The notes under the pieces: generated by a model | What the model was told of the DNA's origin: nothing | Databases searched by the model: none | Seen by the model: only the letters and a program-made list of their open reading frames with translations | Assembly: GCA_949752735.1 (NCBI GenBank) | Contig: OX457046.1 | Coordinates: 31,157,816-31,221,815, forward strand | Source: Lumbricus terrestris | Lineage: Eukaryota > Annelida > Clitellata > Crassiclitellata > Lumbricidae | DNA: 64,000 bases | Reading direction: 5' to 3' | Shown: piece by piece, positions 53,762-64,000 of the stretch | Numbering within the stretch: the first letter of the stretch is position 1 | How the letters are laid out: every line of letters begins with the position of its first letter | Translations under genes and position numbers: made by a program

Positions 53762-56700
53762 CACTAAAGCTAAAGTGAAATTGGTATTCAATCTGTTAAT
53801 GTCTCTGTAAAGCCTTAAAGGTCCATGAATAAAGCTAATACAGAATTCAAACAGTTCATACAACATTGATATTAAGAATTCTTGTGATGTCTCCCAAGTA
53901 TTAAGTAAGTAAGTAAGTAAGTATTTTCTTTATTACTCCACTTGCAAACGCACAATGGGACACAGAACATCTAAGTACTTCCACTCTCTCTTCGTTGCTC
54001 ATATTGACTCCCTACCTTCAAAACATGGTCAAAACTCACTATTTCTCTTTGGCTTTCAAGCACATGGACCTTTAACTGCATCTTCCTCTGGCGGCTGACT
54101 ATCCGCACCTCAGATTCACACTTTGGTGTGACCTTGCGCACATAATAAATTTATGTAATAATAATAATTATAATACATCGAAGTAATAATAGGTAATAAA
54201 TACGTGTAAATTAAAATCACAAGTTAAATTATAAAATTATAATATAATTACTAAACTATTATCGTCAAGCAAGTTTACTATATAGCATTCTCATGATAAA
54301 TCCCTTTCCAATCAACGAATCACATCGTGATATCTCTAGATTATGTGATCGAGGCCTAAGGGAATAACCAGTTACACGTTCAGGTAGAAGAAGATAATGG
54401 AGGACATGCCCGGGGTCACAAAGGATAGAAGAAAAGAGGTATACATCTGCCTTAGAACATAGCATGTCAAAAGTAGGAGTGTTATTGGGCAAAAAACCTT
54501 GTCGTATCAACTTTCTAATAATAGAGGACGGAAGTCAACGGCATGGAATGTCCCAGCAAGAGAGCTTGTCCAAAGTGCTACACTGTGATTGATTGCGGTG
54601 GAATGTACAACATCATGGAGTCGGCTGCCTGTCAAACCATATTGAATAATCCATTCTCTGTTTCCGTAATCGGTGACGATAGTGCAAAGTCCTTCGTTCA
54701 CTCTAACATACGCCTTCTTCTTCTTTCCTGGTGGAACCCCAAGGTTCAGTTGACGATGTAAGAGAGCTATACTATGCTGCTCTTGTTGAAGTTTACGAGC
54801 CAGTTTTTCTGCATTTTTATTATTATTACACAAATTTATAACGCGAGCAAGGTCACACCAAAGTGTTCTCTTTGATGTCTATTGACCCTTTGTACCGCTG
54901 TGTACTATCTACAAATTTTGTCTCAGGTCCGTCTTCTTTAATCCTGGTCCGCTACCATGCTCTACCTCCTTGTACTGTAGGTATACTTCAAACTTCGGAT
55001 AGATCGAAGCCATTTAATCCACACAATACGCACCTAGTGAGTAGAATTATCCACGACATTTTGTTTTGCGACAAATTGTCGCTGCGACATTTTGTGGGCG
55101 GCATTTTGTCATGCAACATTTTGTCAGGCCACCATTCAAATACTTTACTCAATAGCTTCGAGAGTGCTCCTGAGTAGTTACCTTGAAAGAGGCGCTACAT
55201 AAATCTCCATAATGAATAAATTAATGTCTGTACGAATTTTCTTTTCAAACAGCTCCACTGTCACTTGCATTGTACTGCTACGATGAATTGGAAAATGGAA
55301 ATGTGTGGATCCGATGTCCAGATCCTGATTGCGGCAGACACTGGAAGTTTAGCCAGATACGAGAAGCTGCTTATCTCACAGAGGATGAAAGCCACGAATT
55401 GGAACGTAAAGCTCTTTTTAACATGTATCAGCCGCAGGGAGTGACCAAATCATGCCCTAAATGCGGCACGTTCTGTGCTCGTCGGGACCACAGGGACAGA
55501 CTTATTGTATGTTTCAACTGCACAGTGCGTTCCGGAAAGCTGTTTGAGTTTTGTTGGTTATGTCTAGCACAGCGGGCAAATACTGGTATTCTGAGATGTG
55601 AGAATCCTGAATGTTGGCCCGATCAGTCACTTTTTGATATCCTTGCAGTTTGTGCGATGACGGAAATCAATGGCGTGGAATGTCCTAGCAAGAGAGCTTG
55701 TCCAAAGTGCTACACTGTGATTGAGCACGTCAAAGTGTGTAAGGACAGGACTTGTGGCTTCTGCAAATACGAGTTCTGCTTCATCTGCCTGAAGCCTTAT
55801 CCATGCAAGACGGATGTATGGGGTACCTGTAACGTGGCGCCCCGTCAAGCTCCAACCCAAATTTGTCCCATCACAAAAGGAGAAACCCGGTGGCAGATTA
55901 CTGTTCTTTGCTTCGACGGTGTTCAAATTGATCTGAATATACCTGCGGCAAGTCACAATTGTTTTTTAAAGAATTGAATGCACAAGAAGTCATTCTTCTA
56001 TGTTCAGTTATCTGCTGCACCTCGTTTACGGTCATTAAGACAAATGTGGAAGTTTGACGCTTGCTATAAAACTGCGATGAGCGCTTTTGTCTCGACTTAA
56101 CTCCAGCATGTTCTCATTTTTATTGTGCTGTTTGTTAATATACATTATATATTGATATATTTATATTGTATATTTAACATGCATAAATTTAATATATATA
56201 TATATATATATATACAGGGTGGCCCAGCATGTCCCGACTTTGCACGCGAATAACTTCGCCAATTTCTAACATTTATTTATACAAAATCCGTCAAATTAAA
56301 GGTATTTCACTCTAGTATTAGCTCTAAAAAAAGTCGATTTGGTGCTAATTTAGGTTTTAATTATATGCTCTTAACAGCGCTAGCTACCATTTTTCGTCAT
56401 TATTGACGCAATATGACACCGTTTCCCCTGAAAATTCTATCATTTTTTGCTAAAACGCGCTTAGACACGATCATTTTGGGTGTTTGTAGGGTCCCTACCA
56501 TGAATATCTTCGCATCGTAAAACCACGTCCTTTCAATTTTGCCAACAGCCGTGCACTGCCATGCGCTGCTTCAGACGCTTGCACTCTGCCAGCCGCATCT
56601 CTTTGCGTAAGAGTTGGAGATTTCATCAGACTTCTCGTTGACGAATTACTTTAACTTTAGGCCTGTATCATCTTTTCCAATGCGTTATGCAGTGCTTCTA

Positions 56701-58875
56701 AGACTGCCTGTTTTGTGCTGAATTTCCCTGGGAGATTTGCATGTAGGGCCTGCCCTGGTCATTGTCTTGATTGCAAATTTACTCTGAGACACGAGCAATG
56801 TTAGCGGATGTGAGCGCCGTGCGCACCGATGGGCCGATTCCCATGGTCTGCGAGTAGAAAGTCCTGTTTTATCAATTTTCAGTAGCAGATAATTCAAGGT
56901 ATTGTTTATTCCATCCTCTGTTAGAAAATTCGTTAATCATTTCAAACGAATTAAATCCCTTAACAGTTCGTAAAATTAAGATCAAAACGCGATCATCCTC
57001 TGTCAACGGCGCCAGATTGCGTCACAAATGACATCAAAATATGTTAGCTACCGCTGTTCTGGGCATGTAATTAAAACTTAAACTAGTATCAGTTCAATTT
57101 TTTCAGTAGAAATACTAGAGTGACATACCTTTAATTTGATCCATCAAGGATAAATAAATGTTAAAAATTGGCGAAGTTATTCGCGTGCAAAGTCGGGACA
57201 TTTATGCTGGGCCACCCTGTATATTTTATATATAAGTTTTATAAATATTGTATATTTAGCATGCAGCATCCTAGAAATGTACCAGTCTTTCTGACGTTCC
57301 TTAAGTAGTCCTTATTTTTCGAACTCTTATTATTGATCTGATTGCGGCTTTTGTTTTGCTGATGCCTTACACTCTAGATGCCAGTGCAATATAAATCACA
57401 AATTAGAGCGGCAATTGCAATCCTCTTGTTTGCATCCTTGGTCTTAACAGCATAAAAAGCCATTGCATGTGCGTAAAGTTAGTCAGTTCTTCGTCTCATT
57501 ACTTGGCTTCATTTGTATTATTTTTATAGATTAATTCTAATTTTTCTTAAGCACTCACTTTGTTTAAAACCTTTTAAATATAGCTTATAAGTTTTATGTT
57601 TGGCTGCTGGATTATTTTTGCAGGACTGCTTTGTTGACGAATTCGTTCGCATGCTCTATAATCATCCTACGGCTCCGAAATGCTGCGGATACCGAGTTAT
57701 ATTCAACAATGGTGAGATATCTTTACTTCTTGAGTAAACATTCATTCATTCAGGTATTTATATTGCACCTCTTCAAGGAACCTACTCAGAGGGGCTCCTG
57801 ACTTCAGCATGGCTAAAAAGAACAGTTTTCAAGTGAATAGAATGTTTCATTTTATATTATTGATCTCTCAATTTCTATAGCGCTTCTTCAAGCTAACTAC
57901 CCAGAAGCGCTCCCGACTGCAGCATGGACACTGCATCGGAGTTTCACGCCTGCCTAACTACTTCCTGGCTGCCAGTCTTAAGAAAACTCTAGCCTTATCA
58001 TTCTCACTTGAGACTGGGGAAAATAAATCTGGCAACCTCTAGGTGTAACTAGTCACTGGCTCGGCCAGTCTGGAACGACCCCTAGAAGTGAGGTTCTATT
58101 CACACTCATTTTCCCCTTCTCTTCCCACTTTATCTTACCAGAAAAGATGTCAAAAAATGAAATTAATAGAATTGTTTTCTAGAGCAATTTTAGGTGCAGA
58201 CACTCGGGAAATAGGCAGTTTATACTTGCTTAGAACACGCACTTTGTTGCAGCGTGTACCTTTATGCAAAACGAGTTGTGGGGTATAATTTTTCGGATAG
58301 TCACTGTATAAAAATATTTTACCAAAATAAAAATATTTTTCGACCTACCCACCCAATTTTGTAGAGCTCTGTTACCGGAAACACAACATTATTTTTTGGC
58401 CTTAGGTAATTTTTTTTAGCTTTTATGGTTTACTGTTTAGATCTGAACAGAATTTGACTGATTTAATCAGGTGCCTTTGGACGACTACAGGATAATAGAT
58501 TTATAATCTATAGGCTAATGTGGGCGTAATAATGATAAATTTATTTTGCGTTCATGCATTTTGTCGGCACCCCTGCCCCACCATACGCGCCCGTACGCAG
58601 ATTGCCTTGACCCGGTGACCCTTTCTGTGTATGTAATACATGACCAGCCTCCTTTTTCAGCAACACTTGATTGTTGCTGTCTTGCCTTGATCTTAGAGTT
58701 TTTAAGAAGAAGTAAAAATGTTGTTTTGACGTAATTAGATATGCAGGATAATAATTATCAGTTTTGCTTTTATTTTTCAGTACGATTGGACAACAGAGGA
58801 AAAAAGCGGCTCTCGGACTATGGCGTACAAGACCACAGTTGCCTCTTTTTGGTCATTAATCTATTGGGTGGCTAG
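48309..58875 (+). CDS. Gene 5: UBL-RBR-UBL protein (6 exons, 428 aa)
   Basis: Exons 48309-48392, 49944-50028, 51425-51664, 55253-55947, 57624-57711 and 58781-58875 (1287 nt). MLSAAETEKWDISVIPAM starts UBL-N, which ends VSGG. The linker has the longest acidic/proline segment (DDYPPDTKP). RBR: IBR with CPKC, CFNC, FCWLC; RING2 with CPKC and catalytic Cys299 in VCKDRTCGFC; exon 4 is one codon shorter. UBL-C (350-428) starts RWQITVLCFDG and ends VINLLGG, keeping the diglycine but losing ubiquitin-like arginines before it. Intron 3 is 3.6 kb because of a 2-kb inserted element that itself carries a piece of this gene's RBR exon. GC donor after exon 4. Confidence 0.88.
48552..49416. mobile_element. 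hAT element with transposase remnant, gene 5 intron 1
   Basis: Ends TAAGGCTGCCAAC and GTTGGCAGCCCTA, 8-bp duplication CTCCACGA (48544-48551 and 49417-49424). On the minus strand at 48915-49103 the peptide VFCERAFSIMNAM followed by PRVHRLIKAQL resembles the C-terminal dimerisation region of hAT transposases. The ends also carry CCGGGAC repeats. Confidence 0.82.
49944..50028 (+). CDS. Gene 5 exon 2 (UBL-N middle)
   Basis: 85 nt, NCTTAQLYNEVKKHP to LMSI; donor GTAGGG, phase 1. Confidence 0.87.
51425..51664 (+). CDS. Gene 5 exon 3 (UBL-N end, linker, RING1 start)
   Basis: 240 nt after TTTCTCAG: EGDLENSENKYLSDYDI, VSGG, linker, MACGHAV; donor GTATGT. A (TTA)n tract (about 51236-51302) precedes it. 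Confidence 0.9.
52532..52828 (+). other. 98-codon open frame in gene 5 intron 3, unrecognised
   Basis: MSKIGKSNDLPQPIV through SYIGGKILLYMND and LLAVANACEN, then a stop. The DNA aligns with intron sequence of gene 1 (about 6130-6435), gene 2 (about 21570-21870) and gene 4 (about 40735-40990). In those copies an indel around ATTACATCAGCTT and stop codons break the frame. It could be a relic or alternative terminal exon, a decayed inserted gene, or a chance opening. No function is proposed. Confidence 0.3.
53415..53461. repeat. (TA)n microsatellite
   Basis: About 23 TA units inside the inserted element. Confidence 0.95.
53510..53762 (+). mobile_element. SINE family C with LINE-like tail
   Basis: A different tRNA-like head (GGTTGCAACGGACTGCGGTT, then CAAACCCC), the family-B core (ATATCTCGGGCTAGCACA), and the tail GAACCTGCCTTCGGGCAGAG followed by (CAT)n, which matches the LINE tail at 42795-42815. 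Confidence 0.72.
54528..54592 (+). pseudogene. RBR exon fragment inside the intronic element
   Basis: About 65 bp reading EVNGMECPSKRACPKCYTVI, the IBR-RING2 junction of exon 4. SKRACPK matches genes 4 and 5. It breaks off abruptly at GATTGA. With no linked domains or splice sites, it is a captured fragment. Confidence 0.85.
55253..55947 (+). CDS. Gene 5 exon 4 (RBR module and UBL-C start)
   Basis: 695 nt after TCAAACAG. NMYQPQG lacks one residue relative to gene 4. GC donor (CCTGCG before GCAAGT). Read-through adds ASHNCFLKN to 55977. Confidence 0.92.
56215..57220. mobile_element. Mariner/Tc1-like non-autonomous element with long inverted ends
   Basis: CAGGGTGGCCCAGCATGTCC at the left mirrors the right end to GGGCCACCCTG, with inverted similarity over about 100 bp (AACTTCGCCAATTTCTAACA and its inverse). 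TA flanks both sides. The 1-kb interior shows no transposase frame. Confidence 0.8.
57624..57711 (+). CDS. Gene 5 exon 5 (UBL-C middle)
   Basis: 88 nt after TTTTTGCAG, DCFVDEFVRMLYNHP and CCGYRVIFNN; donor GTGAGA, phase 1. Confidence 0.86.
57752..57950 (-). mobile_element. Two LINE/SINE tail fragments
   Basis: ATTTATATTGCACCTCTTCAA...CTCAGAGGGGCTCCTGAC and then TATAGCGCTTCTTCAAG...AGCGCTCCCGAC are minus-strand copies of the tail shared by SINE family A and the L2-like LINE. They are truncated. Confidence 0.6.
58781..58875 (+). CDS. Gene 5 exon 6 (UBL-C end, VINLLGG stop)
   Basis: 95 nt after TTTTTCAG, RLDNRGKKRLSDYGV and LVINLLGG, TAG. Confidence 0.86.
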
Positions 58876-59600
58876 CATTGCCAATAGTAAGAGATACAGA
58901 GACGGAAGGATGGTTGTAAATGGAGAATTGGAAGATTTAATTTTTTTACATACAATGCATTAGGTACAAGGGGAATTTAGTTTGTGACTAGTGTAATTCA
59001 TGATGTGAAGAAAAGTTTTAGGGTTTTTGCTGTTTCATGATTAACGTTCATTGCAAGCGTTATGTTAGTGAATTGTTTACCGGTAATTGATGTTGATGTT
59101 AGTTAATTCTGTGACAATCTGGTTCTCCGTACATTCACAAACTCTACATAAACAAGCAAGCAGCTCCTCTCCTTGGTACCCAGTCACTACTTCCTCTCCA
59201 CCGGAATTTGCTTCAGGCTCGTCGATCTGTCACCCTACAGACTCCGTTAGAAATAGAAGTTTTACCTGCTCAAGAATTCTTGCGCTAATCCATCTGATCG
59301 TCTGCCTGCCAATCCAGAGATTGCAATTACGCTGTTTGCAAAGTTAAGTGATTTGTTAAAGCCGAACTTCCGAAGCACAGTAGTTTGTTTTCTTTAAGAA
59401 GGATTTTTGCATCCTTAAATGAATCTTCAAGTGTTTAACAGACTGTTCATTATCCTTTAAAGTGATATGCAGGATTAAAATTGTTTTGATTGTTTAAATC
59501 TCAATGTTATTAATCGATTTACGAAATTTGAGATGGCTACACTTGTTTATAATTATATAAGCCAGTGAATTTAATCATTCTATATGAAATATGCAGACGG

Positions 59601-59890
59601 GCGCAATTGAAAACTACATCGTAGTTTCTCTGAACGGCGCAATTGAAAACTTTATTGGCCTTCTCAGACAGGCGCAATTTAAATCTGTATCGGAGCTGCT
59701 CCGAACAGCGCAATTGAAAACTATCGGGAGTTTCTGCGAGGGGCACAATTGAAAACTATCGAGCTTCTCCAATCGGCGCAATTGAGATCTATCGGTTCTT
59801 TTCCGTGGGAGCATTTAAAAGAGAGATCAGGTCTTCTTCGTTGGGTCCACTTAAAATCGGGATTGTCGCTTCTCCATGGTGTGCATTGAA
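59601..59890. repeat. 33-36-bp degenerate minisatellite
   Basis: GCGCAATTGAAAACTATCG-type units begin at 59601, 59637, 59672, 59708, 59743 and 59776, with weaker copies to about 59890. Alternating TTCTC/GAAAA words give it some hairpin potential. The open frames on the minus strand follow the repeat. Confidence 0.85.
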
Positions 59891-61390
59891 AACTACAAAA
59901 TGGTTTCAGAACTTCGATGTAGGCCTATTAACATTACTGTTTAATTATGATGAACGAGGGTTATAGCAAGCTGAAGAAGAGAGCCGAACAACGTGACGAA
60001 TGACGCCATTGGACGCACGAACTACTAACCTGCCTGAAAAGACAGAACCAAAGAAGAATACACCAAATACCATACTTACTTACTCACCGAATTCTTAAAG
60101 TGTGCCTGTTGAGTGACCTACTATAAACCGATATCCATGCACGAGCAGTATGAGAATTGTGCAGAATAACATGGGCAGACTAATCCACATAAATATATGG
60201 AGCGTGCAGTGAAGACTAAGTTGGTAACACTGGAGAGTGAGGAAATTGCGCATCTAGCAGCCCCTGCTCAATTCGATCCTCTTCCCATCTCACTTTAATT
60301 CCCGTACCCCAGTCAAAGGCCTTCTAGTCTTTGCCTAAAAGAGTCACGTGTAGGTCTACATGTCTGTCAGAAGTTCTTTTAAGTTGCAAATTTCGTTATT
60401 GAGTATAAAACAAATCTGTCTAATCGTTGATTTTTCTATCAGAGCATGCATTGACATTCATAAGTTATTTAGATAAGCACAAAATTATAAGAATGAAATA
60501 GATGTACGCCTAATCAATTTTGTTCAACAGACTAAGCCTACTAACCAAGTAGGCCTAGCACAGGCAATTAAGAGCCGCACAGTCGATCGAGCGCACGAGT
60601 GGTCGGCTATAAGCTTAATCGACGAGGTCGATCGTACCGCCGAGCCAATTGAGTCAATTTATTGATCTTGGCACTCGACTCAGCAGATCACAAAGTAGGT
60701 CTATAATAAGACGTACCGGTAATAAGATATTCTCAATCACGAATCGTAGGCCTATATACTTGTCAAGCTGCTCATATAATTTATTACATAGGCTACGCAG
60801 GGAGGGATCACCGAATTTAGGCGATATGTGTAGGGGTGCATGCGGCGGGGTAGAGGTCTCGCCTAATCGTAGGCCTACGTAGTCTATGCAAATTAAAAAA
60901 TTATAATGTACACCTTTAAATACTATATATATATAAATAGGCTCATTTGGCCTATTTATGACTGTGCTATCGCATATTCGTCCAATGGCATTTTATTACA
61001 TTTTAATTAAATTCTGCTACAATCTAAACTGTAAACTATAGCCTACCACTACGGCAGGCCTATCAGTTAACAAGATTTAGGTAGCAAAATAATGTGAGGT
61101 TGAAACAAAATAAATAGTTGCCTACGGTGAAAAAGATGTTTTGTAAATGACTTTGGCTAATTAACTTTTGTAAGGGGGCAGGGTAGAGAAGTTTATTTGT
61201 GCGTAGACCTACGCATGGGTCCTCAAAATGTGCGAGTTGCACCAGAGGGAGAGGAGTCGAAAAACGATTTGTTGCGTTCGTAATAGCCTACATGTATAGG
61301 CCTATGGTGGGCTCTTAGGCGTACGGGGTTCCTGGCGCAAGAATCTGCAGCCTACGCCCTACATCTATAGTGACTGTCCACGATAGCTAG
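59891..61390. other. No gene recognised
   Basis: AT-rich DNA with many TAGGCCTA words. No exon with family similarity, RNA gene or element with definable ends was found. Confidence 0.5.
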
Positions 61391-61645
61391 GCTACATCGG
61401 TAAGAGAGCTGGCGGCCATGCGTCTGTGGAAGAGAGCGTGCGGGCCGCGGTTCGATTCCCGAAGGTGGCTTTTTCAAAGATTCAAAATCTCGGGCTAGCA
61501 CGGTCCCTCCACGGGAACCTAAATGGCGTGGCGTCCATTCAAACGGGCGAGCGGTGGGTGGTGAAGGACCTCACCATCAGGGTCTAGGCCTAGGCCATAA
61601 GACAGCCGCTATATAAAAATCCTATTACATTTACATTTACATGTA
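61391..61645 (+). mobile_element. SINE family B
   Basis: Second copy of the 26745-26998 element: TAAGAGAGCTGGCGGCC, GGTTCGATTCCCG, TCGGGCTAGCACGGTCC, and an (ATTTAC)n tail. Confidence 0.85.
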
Positions 61646-62038
61646 CATTACTTTTACATTTTATGCAGCACATAGAAATCAATAAAACTAGGGAAATTAC
61701 AGAACATCGTTGCTGACTTGTTGGTGATTATTATAACTCAACGACCACCCGCAAACTCAAAAATCTAAGACGGTAATTAAGCGTAACCGTCGTGGAGGCC
61801 GGAAAAGCGTCTGGCAGAAGTCAAATCTTGATCCCCACTAGCCTACTGAAATTTCTCGTACTCGTATGGTCCTAGCCCCCACCCCGGTTATCGGAACGCA
61901 ATTTCAAGCTAACGGGGGGGGGAAGTAGGGTGAGACAACAACTGTGCGCTAAGTTACTTTGGTTTTCGCAAGACCGTGAGTTATTAATGTGGCCACTCGG
62001 AGTGTTGTCTCTATTACGAGAGGTAGGCTACCAGGTAG

Positions 62039-62406
62039 CAAGGGCGGATACAGAAATTTTCGGTGGGGGGGGGCAAAATTTAGGGTCTTGGTCCAGGAAA
62101 AAAAGTTCGTCCCGGACGGCGAAAAACGTGATGATCTTCTTTTAGTCATCTGTCTCGAATTTCCCCAAAAAGATACCTTTTCGGTCCGCCAAAAACTGAC
62201 GACTTTTTTTAGTCATCTGCCTCGAATTCCCCTCCAAAAAGATACCTCGTCATAGTTTGCGAACCACTCATGGGTGTATAGAACGGACATACGGAGCTAC
62301 TCACGGGGGGGGCACGTCAACTTTCCTGGCCAGAATAGCTGGTAAAAAATTAAGAAATTTCTAAATGGGGGAGCATGGCCATTTTTGCCCTCTGGATCCG
62401 CCCCTG
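62039..62406. mobile_element. hAT-type MITE, CAAGGGCGGATACAG ends
   Basis: Left CAAGGGCGGATACAGAAATT, right CTGGATCCGCCCCTG, with near-identical 8-bp flanks CCAGGTAG and CCAGGGAG. Internal words TTTTAGTCATCTG(T/C)CTCGAAT occur twice. Related to 25299-25635. Confidence 0.8.
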
Positions 62407-62414
62407 CCAGGGAG

Positions 62415-63074
62415 GCCTAGTATTGATATAGAATACTTACTGCTGTTATCACAAGCACAAGCATAATCAGCATTAGCCTATGGGCCTAAGCAAGTTTTCT
62501 CTGGTGTTGACTTTCTTCAAAGTTTAAATGACATGAATGTTGCTATGGGTTAAATATAATCTTTGGTCCTACCTAACAGATTAGAGATGTTCAAGAACCC
62601 TTTAGAAGTAGCAGTAATATGTATATTATATATATAATATTATATACTTATTATGAGTAGGCCTACATATAGTCCAATATGTATATATATAATAAATGAA
62701 AATATAGAAGCCTATCGGCCTATGCCTACTATTAGCGTGGTCTATAGGCCTATTTCAATTTCATTTGTACTTCGTTTCACCTCCCAGCAATGACGTAGGT
62801 CCCCACTTCTATTTTCTTAAAAGAGTAGGCCTAATAGGCCTAGTCGTGAAACTGGAATTTCCACGAGGATGTCTTAATCATGTCGCAGTAAATAGCCTAC
62901 ATTATTTAAAGCGCCTTATCTATTCTGTTATCATGTCCTATTTACCTGCATAAGACGGCGAGTGTTTGGGCGAAGTATTCTGTCGTCGCTGTATTTTATT
63001 CGATTGCTGTAACAGACTTAGTGCCTCAGGTGAGAACTTTTTAAATTAATACAGGTCCTGACGGATCGTTGCTT
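62415..63074. other. Upstream of gene 6, nothing assigned
   Basis: AT-rich, with TATATAATATTATATA around 62620-62700. No TACGTCAT pair and no similarity to the other promoters was noticed. Confidence 0.45.
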
Positions 63075-63257
63075 ATGGAAGATAACGCAATGTTGTTGGT
63101 ATTGGATACTACAGCATCGAAAGTTTTGAACTGTCAACAAACTTTTATGCAAACTGTTTTAGGCAACTGTATGAAAATGCTGGTCGATCCGAACGACTTC
63201 TGGCAGATTTACATACTCACCGATCTAGACGAGAACATTGTGATGACCATAGATAAG
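63075..63257 (+). CDS. Gene 6 (partial): first exon of a divergent family member
   Basis: 61 codons from ATGGAAGATAACGC to GATAAG before GTGAGA, phase 0. The last 21 residues (DFWQIYILTDLDENIVMTID, then K) match strands 1-2 of the family UBL, and the donor is at the same codon position and phase as exon 1 of genes 1-5. An extra N-terminal segment of about 40 residues (MEDNAMLLVLDTTASK...) has no counterpart in the paralogs. No later exon is visible before the window ends. Membership is inferred from the strand pattern and the splice position. Confidence 0.62.
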
Positions 63258-64000
63258 GTGAGAAATACCAGCGAAAAATGATCGCCTGCGTCGAAGATAG
63301 AAGACTAATATTTCTCTTAAACACCGTCCTTCGTTTCACTTGTGTGAAATGTATGGAGATAGTTCTTGTTTAAGAATGAGATTAATTTTCTTGAGCCATT
63401 ACTGTTGAACCTATTTTTCGTTGAGACGAGTGGGGGAGATGCGCATGGTGAGAATTACGGGGCCAGGGGTTGTGGTATTCAACCCCCAGTCTTTTCTTGA
63501 ACGCCATAATAGGATTAGGGTTAGGGCTAGAATCCTCAGTGCACTCACCAAGTCCATAAAAAATTATAGCCTAATTCATCGTCTGACCTCCAGAGGCTTC
63601 TATCCCTATACATGGTGGGCGCAGCTTGAGCCCAGTGAAAAATAGGGGGAATCAGAAAAGAGCCAAGACTCACGTCGGTAGGGGGAAAGCCGGTGTCACG
63701 CGGCCATGGAGGACAATGTTCAATCTATAGGCATCTCTAGGGAAGTTCCCCAGAAATGACTTCCTCCACAGAAAATTTTGACAGAATGGTAATAGTTTTT
63801 AGCTATACTATCAACATTTTTTCATCACATGAACTGTTATAATATACCATAATGAAATTTACGATTAGGTGATTATAATAATATTATTTACTATTTTAAT
63901 AAATGACACAATCATAATTATTATAATGAATATGATTTAATATTAACGGGCCTACTTGTACAAATACTATTTTTTACAACTAAAATGGCTTTCCTCCAGT
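63258..64000. other. Presumed intron 1 of gene 6, nothing recognised
   Basis: No exon 2 candidate (CTGCAG followed by AACTGC-like sequence) is present before the end. A short GGGTTAGGGTTAGGGCTAG-like word lies near 63512. The frame at 63421-63645 has no recognisable content. Confidence 0.45.

Larger units (their letters stand above)
53065..55133. mobile_element. 2-kb inverted-repeat (Mutator-like) element carrying an RBR exon fragment
   Basis: Both ends start GGT and are built from iterated GACAAAATGTCGC-like words. ATTCAAAT flanks both sides (53057-53064 and 55134-55141), and gene 4 shows the site without the element (GTGACTCAAATACTTTACTC). It contains a SINE, (TA)n and (CAT)n tracts, and an inner inverted repeat at 54115-54864 (ACACTTTGGTGTGACCTTGC and its inverse) that encloses the RBR fragment. 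Confidence 0.72.

Noticed and set aside
54543..54761. Active extra RBR exon in gene 5
   Set aside because: Only about 21 residues match the family before the sequence changes to unrelated element DNA; no acceptor or donor in the right phase.

Overview
The window is nuclear DNA from an animal. It shows split genes with GT-AG (and some GC-AG) introns, tRNA-headed SINEs, L2/CR1-like LINE tails, hAT, piggyBac-like and mariner-like DNA elements, and long microsatellites. The very frequent word TAGGCCTA and the overall base composition remind me of marine invertebrate deuterostomes such as echinoderms; this placement is a guess, not a demonstration. There is no sign of bacterial, organellar or viral sequence.

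The core of the window (about 4.3 kb to 59 kb) is a head-to-tail array of five intact paralogous genes, all on the + strand, starting at 4494, 16825, 29999, 38749 and 48309. A sixth, more divergent member begins at 63075 and runs off the end. I rebuilt the exons by hand: all five join in frame with no internal stop and give proteins of 422, 429, 422, 429 and 428 residues. Each protein has an N-terminal ubiquitin-like domain (UBL), an acidic linker, a RING-between-RING (RBR) module with a degenerate RING1, an IBR and a RING2 that keeps the catalytic cysteine, and then a second UBL at the very C-terminus. That second UBL is close to ubiquitin itself. It begins with RWQIFVRNLDGKTITLNV in gene 2 and ends at a free diglycine before the stop (LRLRGG in gene 2, as in mature ubiquitin; variants in the others; VG in gene 3). 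An RBR-type E3 flanked by two UBLs, with a free ubiquitin-type C-terminus and in a tandem array, is the most interesting thing here. I do not know a named gene with this layout.

The exon pattern shows how the family evolved. The two UBLs are cut by introns at equivalent places and in the same phases (0 then 1), as expected if one UBL arose by internal duplication. Genes 1 and 2 have lost the second N-terminal UBL intron. The intron between RBR and the C-terminal UBL uses a GC donor in genes 2 to 5 and GT in gene 1. Reading through it gives a short form without the second UBL. Genes 1 and 3 share a nearly identical 5' region although genes 1 and 2 share the intron loss, which points to gene conversion or unequal exchange. 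Two loose fragments of the RBR exon lie at 15053-15239 (minus) and 54528-54592 (plus).

The rest is repeats. 0-4.3 kb is microsatellites and unassigned sequence. The introns carry many mobile elements whose ends can be fixed by comparing paralogous introns that lack them. 59-63 kb holds a minisatellite, a SINE, a hAT-type MITE and unassigned DNA.
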